64,000 bases of DNA from Branchiostoma floridae (GCF_000003815.2 NC_049982.1:27068269-27132268); one strand, 5' to 3'; counted from the first letter of the stretch, positions 43,367 to 52,878 are shown. Made by a program: numbers and translations. Notes: generated by a model from the letters alone, not told the origin.

Positions 43367-45625
43367 TTACTCGACAGTTGCCGCACCACTTCCGTACAGA
43401 ATGCCAAAATCTTCCACAGACTCACGGTTTGACGTGATTGTGACGTCACGTGTGATGGCAGTTTGTTGAATATACATTGCAGTGACGACTGTTTCCGTTT
43501 GGATCGGATCTGCCGCACTGTCATATGCAGTGGTTCTACCTGCGTACTCTCTTGTAAAGGTTGTAAAATTCGCAGTCGTATTTTGGTGATAAAGAGTGTT
43601 TGCCTCTGCTGCGACATGAAAACTTTCTTCCAATTGGTTACCTTCTATAGCACAGTAATTTGCAGAGGCGTTGCATGCATGCTCACCTGTGAGTGTTCTA
43701 CGGTTTGCAGTCGCATCTTGGTGATAAAGTGAGTTTGCCTCTGCTACGACATGAAAACTTTCTTCCATTTGGTTACCTTCTATCGCACAGTTATTTGAAG
43801 AGGAGCTGCATGCATGCTCACTCGTGAGACCTCTATGGTTTGGAGCCGTGTCCCGTTGGTACAGTGAATTTGCTGCGGCTACTCCGTAAGGCATTTCCTC
43901 CTCACCAGTTTCGGTACTGCCTACGTGAAAAGCAGGCTGGTCAGATTCTTCTTCTACTAGCACTTTTGATGCAGTGTCCTCGTAGACCGGTAGAGGGGGC
44001 GGCGCAGCGGAAGCGTATTGGTGATATTGTTCCTCCTCATCTGCATCTGACGCGTCATCGTTGTCATAGTGATGAACCTGAGCCTCTGTAGTACCGTCCG
44101 TGTCCGCTTGGCGCGCTTCTGCCACGCAACGGAAACTACTAGTATATTGCGTGGCTCCCATTGTCATCGCGGACCTGTTGACCTCAATCGATCTCAAACG
44201 TCTGAGCGGGAAGGTGTTTTGGCTAGATTCCTCTTCTCTTGAATGATCTGTCAACTCTAGCAGGTTGTGATGAGGTATACAGACGGCCATGGCTTGTACC
44301 CCTATGTGCAATGTTGTACTGGCGGTGCTAATGTGTTCTCGTCTCGGCTGTTGTTTTCTCCAACGAAATAACGCGATATGAGAGAGAACCCCAAGACTGA
44401 AAAGACCAAGTAAAGCTAAAGCTAAGACGATATGTTTTTCTCCTGAGTTAGTGTTACCATCAACACAGAATTTCTTATAAAAAGAAGACTTGAAAACTAA
44501 CCAGTAGGAACAGCAGGATTGATTGGTAGAACCTGAACAAGTGTCGGTGTTGTTTTTCCTCTGTTGTAAAAAATCGTCGGATGGGGACATTGTCGTGTTT
44601 TTTTCCTTTGTCTCCTTCAATCGGTGAATCAGGCACAGTAGCAGATCACTATAAAATGTGTTCGTGCTACCCTGCCTACTTGCTTCATTTGTGTACATGC
44701 CCGAGTCTTCAGCGGTGAAGTCTTCGACCACGAACGGTTTGGTGGCAGGTTTGACCAAGTGGCGGCCTGTTGGGGTGTTCCAGAAGAATGAATCAACAAG
44801 GTCGTCATAAATAAAGAAAGGTAGAAGAAAGGAAATGTGATCAGTTGCGTAGAAAGTGGTGGGAACAACAGCAAAGTTCTTGTAATGACTTTTCAGGAGG
44901 AAATGCCTTTCGACGAAAGTGCGATTATGTTCGGTGTTGATAATGTAAGGTGTAATAATGGGCCATTTATCCATATTAGCAATATTGAACTCGTCATCAT
45001 GACTGCCTTGTGCATCGCTACAGTGCAAAGGGTTCCCCTGTAACTGGTAAGTTGTGGACGGGTGTGCAGATTTAAGATCTTGGGGGATGTGACTAATGTT
45101 GTTGACCCTTAGCAGCACTGACAAGAGTTGTTTACTCGAAATCAGCTTGATTGCCTGCATGGGAACTGATGAAAGTCGATTCCCGGAAAGTTCCAGGAAC
45201 TCCAGACTTGCCAGACCGTAGAACGCGCGTTCTGATACAGCAGAAATCAGGTTGTTGGAGAGGAACAGATCCAAAAGGGCGGAAAGATCAGAAAAGATGA
45301 AGTCACGAAGGATAACGATGTAGTTTCTGTCCAGATCCAGAATACGAAGCTTGTCCAGACGTTGGAAGGTTTGCGGGAATAAGTTGTTTACCCGATTGTT
45401 GTCGATAAACAGATAGCGTATGTACGGAGTTGAGTTAAAGGAATCGAGGTGAGATATTTTGTTGTTTGACAACTTGACAGAATAGACGTCTGGTGTAATG
45501 GCGTCTATCGGGACCTGCGTCAAGTTACGGTCGGTATAATGAACTGTCTTCCCAACAATGGTGGTTAGCAGAGTTAGAATGAAAAGGCAAGTTGCGGATT
45601 CCATTTTGTATAGCGGTACTATCAT
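43367..45625 (-). CDS. LRR type I membrane protein with repeated tyrosine-motif tail (single coding exon)
   Basis: The frame gives 752 residues. A second Met seven codons in (45604) gives a cleaner signal peptide (MESATCLFILTLLTTIVG) and may be the real start. Residues about 25-205 hold leucine-rich repeats (LRILDLDRNYI, LLDLFLSNNLI, LEFLELSGNRL) with a terminal NPLHC. A degenerate Ig-like segment (AEDSGMY) follows. TM at about residues 400-420 (LALALLGLFSLGVLSHIALF) then RWRK. The tail has acidic stretches, PPPLPVYED and three tandem copies of a 45-residue unit (ANSLYQRD, ANSLYHQD, ANTLYHQN; each with EHAC or EYAG). The tyrosines do not fit a full ITIM. The layout suggests a surface receptor; ligand unknown. 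An acceptor-like AG just upstream of the ATG hints at a 5' UTR intron. Confidence 0.87.
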   Translation of the reverse strand: MIVPLYKMESATCLFILTLLTTIVGKTVHYTDRNLTQVPIDAITPDVYSVKLSNNKISHLDSFNSTPYIRYLFIDNNRVNNLFPQTFQRLDKLRILDLDRNYIVILRDFIFSDLSALLDLFLSNNLISAVSERAFYGLASLEFLELSGNRLSSVPMQAIKLISSKQLLSVLLRVNNISHIPQDLKSAHPSTTYQLQGNPLHCSDAQGSHDDEFNIANMDKWPIITPYIINTEHNRTFVERHFLLKSHYKNFAVVPTTFYATDHISFLLPFFIYDDLVDSFFWNTPTGRHLVKPATKPFVVEDFTAEDSGMYTNEASRQGSTNTFYSDLLLCLIHRLKETKEKNTTMSPSDDFLQQRKNNTDTCSGSTNQSCCSYWLVFKSSFYKKFCVDGNTNSGEKHIVLALALLGLFSLGVLSHIALFRWRKQQPRREHISTASTTLHIGVQAMAVCIPHHNLLELTDHSREEESSQNTFPLRRLRSIEVNRSAMTMGATQYTSSFRCVAEARQADTDGTTEAQVHHYDNDDASDADEEEQYHQYASAAPPPLPVYEDTASKVLVEEESDQPAFHVGSTETGEEEMPYGVAAANSLYQRDTAPNHRGLTSEHACSSSSNNCAIEGNQMEESFHVVAEANSLYHQDATANRRTLTGEHACNASANYCAIEGNQLEESFHVAAEANTLYHQNTTANFTTFTREYAGRTTAYDSAADPIQTETVVTAMYIQQTAITRDVTITSNRESVEDFGILYGSGAATVE

Positions 45626-45748
45626 ATTCTGTAGGTAAAGGTCTCCTATAACAACAGATAAACATAGAATAGATTAATGAATATATTAAACCTTGTCTTA
45701 ATTGTAACATACAGTCTAATTTCACGAGGGTAGAAGTACAGAGTAAAC

Positions 45749-46002
45749 AGCACGTCACCGGAACGTACTGCGCCTGCGCGAAAAGTATAGACATGCTAAA
45801 CCTTGCTAAACCCCTGGTTTACTAAAGGGCCGCATTTAAGAAAGTACGTGCGTATATAAGGGTAAAATCCCGTGTACGTTTTACATGAAACCATGTCTCT
45901 AACATATACTGTGCAACAAGCGGGATTTCAATACAACGTTGACCAAACCAAGCCCCAAAACACCAGGGTTCGCGCAGGCGCAGTACGTTCCGGTGACGTG
46001 CT
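45749..46002. mobile_element. MITE upstream of the LRR gene, 9-bp target duplication
   Basis: Ends AGCACGTCACCGG...CCGGTGACGTGCT with about 34-bp TIRs (continuing aacgtactgcgcctgcgcgaa and inverse). The direct repeat AGAGTAAAC is at 45740-45748 and 46003-46011. It lies 124 bp from the predicted start of the LRR gene, so it may sit in its promoter or 5' UTR intron. Confidence 0.85.
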
Positions 46003-46014
46003 AGAGTAAACGTT

Positions 46015-46450
46015 TCTTACAAATAAGGCCACTTGATTTTATAGATGACATCCACGCGCTGATTTTTGCCTGTTTGAAAAATAATCTACCCAAAATGTCA
46101 CCCAATCGCATCTCTGGTCAATCTGGATTTTCTGCTTGCCAGAGGACCTGCTCTCCAGGGTAATGGACGAATAAAGCCTCTAAAACCTCTAAAGGTATGG
46201 GACAAAAGTCATTGTTCCCTCCTTATACAAGAACTGCGATAAAAACATTACTGAAATGACGATGATTCTGTCTTACAGTCTTACTGGAGATGAACATAAA
46301 TAAGAGAAACCGAGCCAATGGAAGAATGGGCTGAGTGTTTACACCTTTGGTTTTGTAGCATTTCTCCTGGATTTTTTTCTTCCTCTAGTTTTTGTTCATG
46401 GGCATTAGTTCAGGGGTGTCTTGAGGATGTCATCCATAATTATAAGATTA
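46015..46450 (+). repeat. Dispersed repeat, copy 2
   Basis: Collinear with 33070-33760 but without the MITE: atgtcacccaatcgcatc, cagaggacctgctctcca, gatgaacataa, tagcatttctcctgga and gatgtcatccataat. Confidence 0.6.
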
Positions 46451-46544
46451 ATTTGCTGCGGTGCAATCTGACAAGGGTAGAGCTACAGAATGGTAGCCTC
46501 CTTCACCGGCCTCTCTGGGAACCTTGGCAATTTTTTGGTCGATT

Positions 46545-46792
46545 CGCGATTTCTGATGTCGACGAGGAGCCACATGATTAGCATCATCGGTAGCCAGCAT
46601 ATCATCAGGCAGCCTAATATGATGCTGACAGTTTTTACAGCTTTCATGGTGCCCAGGAATACGTTCTGCTTCCGTTGCTCCGTTGTCATCATTGGTTGCA
46701 CGGCCGAAATCCTTTGTGTCTGCCTTCGAGCTGCCCGGAAAACCAGACCGTACATGACAATGATGCAGACCAGTGACATGAAGACAGGGGTG
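46545..46792 (-). CDS. Rhodopsin-like GPCR fragment, TM5 to TM6 (truncated)
   Basis: The minus-strand frame runs from the gap: VFMSLVCIIVMYGLVF (TM5), a basic loop (RRQTQRISAV, EQRKQN), then FLGTMKAVKTVSIIL and GCLMICWLPMMLIMWLLV with the canonical CWLP of TM6. The match to receptors ends where the inverted repeat begins; TM7 is missing on that side and TM1-TM4 are missing beyond the gap. Unlike genes A-D this has a normal CWxP, so it is from a different receptor family. It may be a real exon or a captured, dead fragment. Confidence 0.65.
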
Positions 46793-46892
46793 NNNNNNNN
46801 NNNNNNNNNNNNNNNNNNNNNNNNNNNNNNNNNNNNNNNNNNNNNNNNNNNNNNNNNNNNNNNNNNNNNNNNNNNNNNNNNNNNNNNNNNNN
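46793..46892. other. Assembly gap (100 N)
   Basis: Exactly 100 N, inside the GPCR fragment region and between inverted repeats. Confidence 0.95.
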
Positions 46893-46965
46893 CAGGTTAA
46901 AAATTCGGGATTGGCCCCAAAAACTTCCCAAAGTTCCCAGAGAGGCCGGTGAAAGGAGGCTAACA

Positions 46966-47696
46966 GAATGGCCTTTTCTTCTAAATTGATTCGAAATCTA
47001 CTGGCACAAAAAAGCGACCCATTGTTTCCTGCATGATACGATATAAATTTATATCCTTTATAGCAAATTTATTTCCATGAGGTTAATTAATTGCAAGTGA
47101 ACAAAATGAAATACTAACGTAATAACATGACGAAATTGAATGGTGGCTAACTACAAGTCAAGTACTAAATAATATAAATTCTAACATACTTGGATTAAGT
47201 CAATGAATGTAACGTTACATACAGTGTACAGAATAGGGCTATTTACCTACGCTACTAAATATTACGGGGTTTGAATTCTTTGAATACAGGGGAAAATGAA
47301 ACGTCGACGTCCCATATTTTCTGTGATACTAGTAGGTTGATTCAATGATCTCAAGAGGAAGCCTGTCATAGCTTTTGTGGTTTGTTTAACAAAAAAAAAA
47401 GCTTGGCGTGATTTCAGTCACTCTTTCAAATGGTCTTTCGGCATCGCATCGGGGAATGAAATGTGTTTCAATTTTCCAATGTGATATTTATTCAAGTTAG
47501 TCTACCACTTTACTGTGAAGATATTTGACCTTGGGTTTTCAACATGCTTAGAATGACACAAAAATGACCAAACTTATCTGCAAATTACCTGATTGTGCAG
47601 GGTTGCGCTGGTGTAGGACCCGACTGTCTTCCTCAGCTTCAATGCCGGTGTGCGGTACCGTCAATGTTTGTCTGGCAGAAAAAAGCTGTTCCTATT
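46966..47696. other. Gene-less stretch
   Basis: No exon, RNA gene or defined repeat was recognised. Confidence 0.35.
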
Positions 47697-48780
47697 AACA
47701 TATCATAATGCATTTTACAAAATTAATCTAGCTGTAGCCGGCGGCCATTGGTCAGTTAAGACCATGTAATGTTTTTACCAAGGACAATGTTCTTCTTGTT
47801 ACGAAACAGCTTCTCCTAAATTGTCTGTGTACATGCCTTGACAATGAAACTGTATAGAACAAATAACGTTGTATTTTGAAGGACAGTCTGGAAAGAAGTT
47901 TATCAACATATCATGATGCATTTACAACTCTAGCTGTAGCCTGCGGCCATTGGTCAGTTAAGACCATGTAATGTTTTCACCAAGGACAATGTTCTTCTTC
48001 TTACGAAACAGCTTCTCCTAAAATGTCTATGCACATGTCTTGACCATGAAACTCTATACAACAAATAACATGTTTTTGAAGGACAGGCTGGAAAGAAGTT
48101 GATCAACATATCATGATGCATTTACAAATCTAGCTATAGCCCGCGGTCATTGGTCAGTTATGACCATGTGATGTTTTTACCAAGGACAATGTTCTTCTTG
48201 TTACGAAACAGCTTCTCGTAAATTGTCTATGCACATGTCTTGACCATGAAACTGTATAGTTGAAACTTTATTACAATCAACTTTGCAGCCCCCGTAGGGG
48301 CTGAATTGCATTGATTTTACACAACATATCATAACATAAGATAGCACTTCAGTCACCAGCGTTATACATTGACAATTTGAGAAAGAAGCGAGATATCAAT
48401 ATAAAATCTTAAAACATATTTACATCAACATTTAGATAAAGCTTTTGGGCTAGTGTCCGTGGTATAAACGACATCTTGTGTTGACTTGTTTTACTATGTG
48501 GTGTTTTCAGTTCCACATTGTATACAACAAATAACATGTTTTTGAAGGACAGTCTGGAAAGAAGTTGATCAACATATCATGATGCATTTACAACTCTAGC
48601 TGTAGCCCGCGGTCATTGGTCAGTTAAGACCATGTAATGTTTTTACCAAGGACAGTGTTCTTCTTGTTACGAAACAGCTTCTCGTAAATTGTCTATGCAC
48701 ATGTCTTGACCATGAAACTCTATACAACAAATAACATGTGTTTTGAAGAACAGTCTGGAAAGAAATTGTAGAAAGTAACC
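47697..48780. repeat. 204-bp tandem repeat, about four copies, split by a retroposon
   Basis: Each unit has atcaacatatcatgatgcat, ctagctgtagc, ggtcattggtcagttaagacc, caaggacaatgttcttcttg, acgaaacagcttctc and ggacagtctggaaagaagtt. Copies start near 47697, 47903, 48107 and (after an interruption in the third copy) about 48568. Tandem order with small differences, no coding frame. Confidence 0.85.
48257..48508 (-). mobile_element. Retroposon 3' end inserted in the 204-bp array
   Basis: It interrupts the array between aactgtatag and the resuming tgtatacaacaaataac. Read on the minus strand it ends in ttcagcccctacgggggctg and aataaagttt, the same hairpin-before-tail layout as the + insert at 20441-20605, so probably a related CR1/L2-type tail. 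Confidence 0.6.
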
Positions 48781-49129
48781 TAGGTCGTAACCTATATCAT
48801 AAAAATGACTTTTGTTTACTTTTCATGTACTAACTTATCACATGAAAAACTAATCTTGCTTCAAGATACTTGCAGAGTTGAGGGTAAATATCATCTTATA
48901 TAATCAGTTTTAAAAGGCGAGATACATGATTGCATGTTTACATCATCACGTTGTCCTACAGGAGACTTATTACATGTCCATCAAACAGGGCGAGGCTATC
49001 ACGTCCCGAACACGTGCACAACACGTGCACAACACGTGAACAACGACTCCCTACAAAAGGTATCATGTATCAAGTAGATCACGTGTATGAAATCACGAGC
49101 CAGTCATACTGATGAAGGCTGCAGAGATT
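48781..49129. other. Gene-less stretch
   Basis: Contains repeats of the acacgtgcacaacacgtg phrase (49012-49040); no gene seen. Confidence 0.35.
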
Positions 49130-49845
49130 TATTTATTTATTGAGATTGCAGAAAACGCAATACACGGCAAACAACACAGGCAGCGTAGCTGATATTGGGT
49201 GCCAACACATACATACATTTACAGTTCTCATCGAAAACACATGATTAACTCAAATCTGAAACTAGATCACGCGTATGGAAGCTCTAGTTCTAGGTCATAG
49301 TCTGCAAACTTCCTGGTAGGAATATCACGCAGACGGAGGAGGCACAGCGTCTGGACTACGTGTGTGATGACAGCAACCTGCTCTTGAATGTATCCAGTGA
49401 GGGGATGTCGACAATGTGGGCGGAGAGGCAGTTCCATTCAGGAATTGTCCTGGCGTAGTGGGCATACTTTGTAACATCGACTATCATAATTCCACCAGGT
49501 GCCATAATACCGCCACCTCAAAAAAAACGTTAGTATAGAGGTCTTCCCAAGATTGTCTTGAACAACGAATGTTAGATATCCTAAATGTAATACAATTCAG
49601 ATGTTTACGTGTTGACGACAATCCTGAGAAGGCCTCTATAACAACGTTTTTTTAGGTGGAGGTATAATGGCACCTGGTGGAATTATGTGAATGTATGTTA
49701 CATCATTACTAGTCGTGCGTCCTGACGTCGCGAATGAGTGACGGCCACTTCAGGTCCTGTAGGAGGGCAGTAACACTGACATCAGACCTGCGGTGGTTAC
49801 TCGTCACGAACCGTGCCGCTCTTCTGTTGAAGCATGGGTCAGTCA
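49130..49845 (-). mobile_element. Non-LTR retrotransposon RT C-terminal fragment, split by a MITE
   Basis: Minus-strand frames read RRAARFVTSNHRR and LLQDLKWPSLIRDVRT (about 49830-49700), then after the MITE YAHYARTIPEWNCLSAHIVD and IPSLDTFKSRLLSSHT before a stop (about 49467-49370). This order is the standard C-terminal end of CR1/jockey-type reverse transcriptases. An ATTT short repeat at 49129-49140 may be its tail. Confidence 0.75.
49485..49687. mobile_element. MITE nested in the RT fragment
   Basis: Ends cataattccaccaggtgcca...tggcacctggtggaattatg with about 60-bp TIRs, which also include cacctnaaaaaaacgtt and tatagaggncttc inverses. Confidence 0.85.
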
Positions 49846-50056
49846 TACTGATGAAGGTTGCAGAGATGGCTGAAAATTATATATTGCTTTCTTTCTAATT
49901 CACTGTTCCACTGTGCGTCATAATAGGTATGACGGTCGGACAAAGTCTGCTGTTTATGTCATGTTCATTCGATGTTCCGTTTTGCATCCGCGCGCTCATC
50001 AAGTTTTGAACGTTTAAAAAAGTTTTCGACCATACTGCAAATAACACAAAGTAGCT

Positions 50057-50193
50057 ATTCTCCAAGCAGAGGTTGGGTCAAGGAGATAGTTGTGGTTGGG
50101 GTTTTTACTGGCTCTCTTGGGGGGGGGGGGTGAGCCAGGAAAAATCCCTACCACTCGTGATTATCTCCGTGACCCAACCTCTGCTTGGAGAAT
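50057..50193. mobile_element. Short MITE, about 137 bp
   Basis: TIRs attctccaagcagaggttgg / ccaacctctgcttggagaat, continuing to ggagata. The centre has a run of 12 G. Confidence 0.75.
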
Positions 50194-50629
50194 GCAAAGC
50201 AGTTACAAAAGGAGTAAATTTACGCCATATATTGCATACAAATAGCGTCAAACAAATGATAATATCGTAGAATGCCAATTTCAACGTCAAAGATGTTACA
50301 GAACAAAAATGAAGAATATCGAATACATTGGGTGGTATACCATGCTCTATGTATTATGTCATTTGTTCACCCATTCTGATCACATAAATTGCACAATAAA
50401 AGCATTGTTTTTTCGCAAAATGTTTTTTTTTTCAGACGCACCCATAATTTTTGGGTTCTCAGATGATGTCAATCATACGATTGATTCAACACAGCCTCAA
50501 GTCTCTCACAGGTGGCTGGATAATACACTCAGGGAGCTTATAATGGCTCTTTCCGGTGGTGATGTTGACCTTGTTTCTGTCGGTCAATGGTTTGCACCTG
50601 AGTGAGTGTTTTCTTAGGCCTAGGGAAAA

Positions 50630-50860
50630 TACTGTTCTGAGTTCGATCCCGCCGTGCCCCCCGACGTTGTGCCCTTGGGAAAGGCATTTTACACGACCTT
50701 CCTCACTACACCCAAGTGTACTTATGTAGAAATGGGTAAATGACTTCGGTCGGGGAGGTAAAAGACTATCTTTACTTTCTGTCTGTACCGTGTATGTGGC
50801 GCTGTTAATGTAAGTTACAAAACTTGAGTGCAGTGCCACATTGTCCTCGTCTGTCCAAGA
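50630..50860 (+). mobile_element. tRNA-related SINE
   Basis: ctgagttcgatcccgccgtg (B-box-like), cttgggaaaggcattttacac, ttcctcactacaccc, then atgggtaaatgacttcggtc. Same architecture as 22845-23050. Confidence 0.65.
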
Positions 50861-51024
50861 GCAAAATAGAAAACAAAAAACGGTTGTGTTTCCAGTTAAC
50901 CGACGTCGACCGACCCTACCAAAATTCTGCCGACCATACTTGCCTTTTGAACTGACGTTTAAATCAGTCTACCTGTATTTCACACTCTGTTAACAGTTCG
51001 GGGCTTTGTCGATGTAACACTGTG

Positions 51025-51187
51025 TATAGCCTGGATGTGTGTAGACTGTTTCCAGTGCTTATACATCCCAACTCCTCGGCTCTAGGACCAACAGATTCCC
51101 AAGGAGATTCTACGGGAACTCCCCTAGGTTAGACCCTACATGATAGATGTTATTGAGATCGGGATGGGGTCTGGTATCCAGGCTATA
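51025..51187. mobile_element. MITE with TATAGCCTGGAT ends
   Basis: TATAGCCTGGAT at 51025-51036 and its inverse ATCCAGGCTATA at 51176-51187, with additional inner pairing. No coding content. Confidence 0.6.
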
Positions 51188-51434
51188 ATGTATAATAATC
51201 ATTGTACTTCTCTGTTCAGTTTCGTAATATACTTGTGCTTTTGTACAATATATATCGTTAAACTAAAATATGACGTTGACAATACGAGTGCCTGATACAT
51301 TTCAATTCTTATTTGTTGGATAACATCGTTTAAAATAAGATTTAAAAAATAATTGGATTTAAAAAAATCCCTATAATATCCACCGACAGTAATTTTTCAG
51401 GACCATCACCGGAAACAGAAACATATTTTTGCTT

Positions 51435-51781
51435 GGCCTTAGAGTGCTTCGAGTGGTTTGAGGAACACTCTCAAGTTTAAACCATTGACCGACAGAAACA
51501 AGGTCAGCATTACCAATTCTTATGTCCAAGGAGTTTCGGGAAAACTCCGACGGATCTTTCAAAACTTCAACAGGATTGTAACTAACTTAAAAGCTTACTC
51601 AAATCTCTTGCACAAACAGGTGCACCTTACTCGACCTCGGCAAGGTATCAAGGCCAATGTAATCTTCAGACTCAAATGTGAAGAACCCAACTGCAACAAC
51701 ATATACATAGGCGAGACCAGCTGGCCACTAAAAGAAAGGTACAAAGAACATTACAATACTAAAACAACAGGAGCTAATTGA
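51435..51781 (+). mobile_element. Penelope-like element fragment with GIY-YIG start
   Basis: The frame reads KPLTDRNKVSITNSYVQGVS, then GKLRRIFQNFN and LKCEEPNCNNIYIGETSW, then PLKERYKEHYN, and stops. The order SGKLRRIF - C(x)4C - YIGET - LKERYKEH is that of the linker and GIY-YIG endonuclease of Penelope-like retroelements. Only the first third of the endonuclease remains. About 80 bp at the left end (accattgaccgacagaaacaaggtca) recur inverted at 50530-50635. Confidence 0.75.
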
Positions 51782-51839
51782 CTCATTTGTATTAACCTTG
51801 TCTTGACTTTGTGTTACTTTATTGTTTCCCATCAGACTA

Positions 51840-52050
51840 CTGTAAATGCAGAAATGTTCGCGGTGGATTAATGTTCGCGGTTTTCGCGGTGACCACTTCA
51901 CCGCGAACTTAAAACCACCGTGAACATTTTTCAATAATGGTATTAGACTGCAGTCTATGGTGTTACCGCGAATTTAAAACCACCGCGAAAAATCCTTTTT
52001 TCCGCTACCGCGAAATTAAATCCCCGCGAGCTTAAAAAATGCATTTACAG
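51840..52050. mobile_element. Palindromic MITE, copy 2, TA target site
   Basis: Same family as 10495-10702: CTGTAAATGCA ends, internal ccgcgaaattaaa repeats, TA at 51838-51839 and 52051-52052. Confidence 0.8.
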
Positions 52051-52094
52051 TATCTAATATTTGCCTTCACAACAGTTACATATTAATTCATATT

Positions 52095-52260
52095 TAGGAT
52101 ATAAAACCTGCTCTTCTACAAGAACTCCTTAGTGACACTGAAGATATTTAGTGCATACTACCTGAAACGTCCGACCGTTTCCAAAATTGTGTCCAGTTGC
52201 ACGAGTAATCGCTGTTATACGTAGTTTCTGTCGTCAAGAATAAAGTGTGTCACATCTGCA
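52095..52260 (-). mobile_element. Penelope-like relic, minus strand
   Basis: The minus strand contains QLDTILETVGRF in a broken frame next to a block like those at 5785-5914 and 6940-7247. Confidence 0.4.
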
Positions 52261-52275
52261 TCAAATGCACGTTTT

Positions 52276-52330
52276 AAGTTAACATATAATCCTCAAATGA
52301 TGCTAACATATAATCCTCAAATGATGCTAT
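52276..52330. repeat. 24-bp direct duplication
   Basis: The unit aacatataatcctcaaatga plus tgct occurs twice in tandem. Confidence 0.85.
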
Positions 52331-52878
52331 AAAAGGTACCGAATCCAATTCAGAATAATGAAGATAACAAAATCCAGATCACTTTTGTGAAAGTGTTTCA
52401 GTTACTTTGACAAATATGATCTGATCTCCATTTGCACTTAGTATTGATTGTGTGTAATTTTACGTATTTTCCTTAATGTTTACTACAAGATGTAAGAAGT
52501 AAGTCTATAGCTACTACATTATATCTAATGTTCTGCGTTGTTGTGTAAGTTCTAAATTTCATCATTTGTATGTAATTATTGTTCGACTTCATTAAGAATA
52601 GTGTTAGCTGTACACTAATGGAGATCTCAATAAAACAAACAAACATGCTTCATGGTGACTAATGCATTCTGCCTCTCTTGTTTGCCAAGGATATTATTTA
52701 GAACATTCGTCTAGTGGGGAATTTTAATGTGGCCGAGCCAACCACTCACCGGTGAAAACCCCGCAGTTCGTGTTATTGATGATGCATTCTGACTTTGAAG
52801 ACCCGGGAGATCATTACCATCTATAGCGTGCCGGAGCGCAGCCGTGTCAACCATGCACAATCATTCCGAACTGTTTAG
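52331..52878. other. Gene-less stretch
   Basis: Apart from an AATAAA-containing A-rich piece near 52632, nothing was recognised. Confidence 0.35.

Larger units (their letters stand above)
46493..46965. mobile_element. Inverted repeats enclosing a GPCR fragment and a gap
   Basis: tagcctccttcaccggcctc (46495-46514) and the following 25 bases recur as an imperfect inverse at about 46911-46960 (gaggccggtgaaaggaggct). The interval holds the TM5-TM6 fragment and a 100-N gap. Whether this is a TIR element or an assembly artefact is open. Confidence 0.5.

Noticed and set aside
43600-43900. ITIM motifs in the LRR protein tail
   Set aside because: The sites read SLYQRD and SLYHQD; the +3 residue is Asp or Asn class, not Ile, Val or Leu, so the ITIM consensus is not met.
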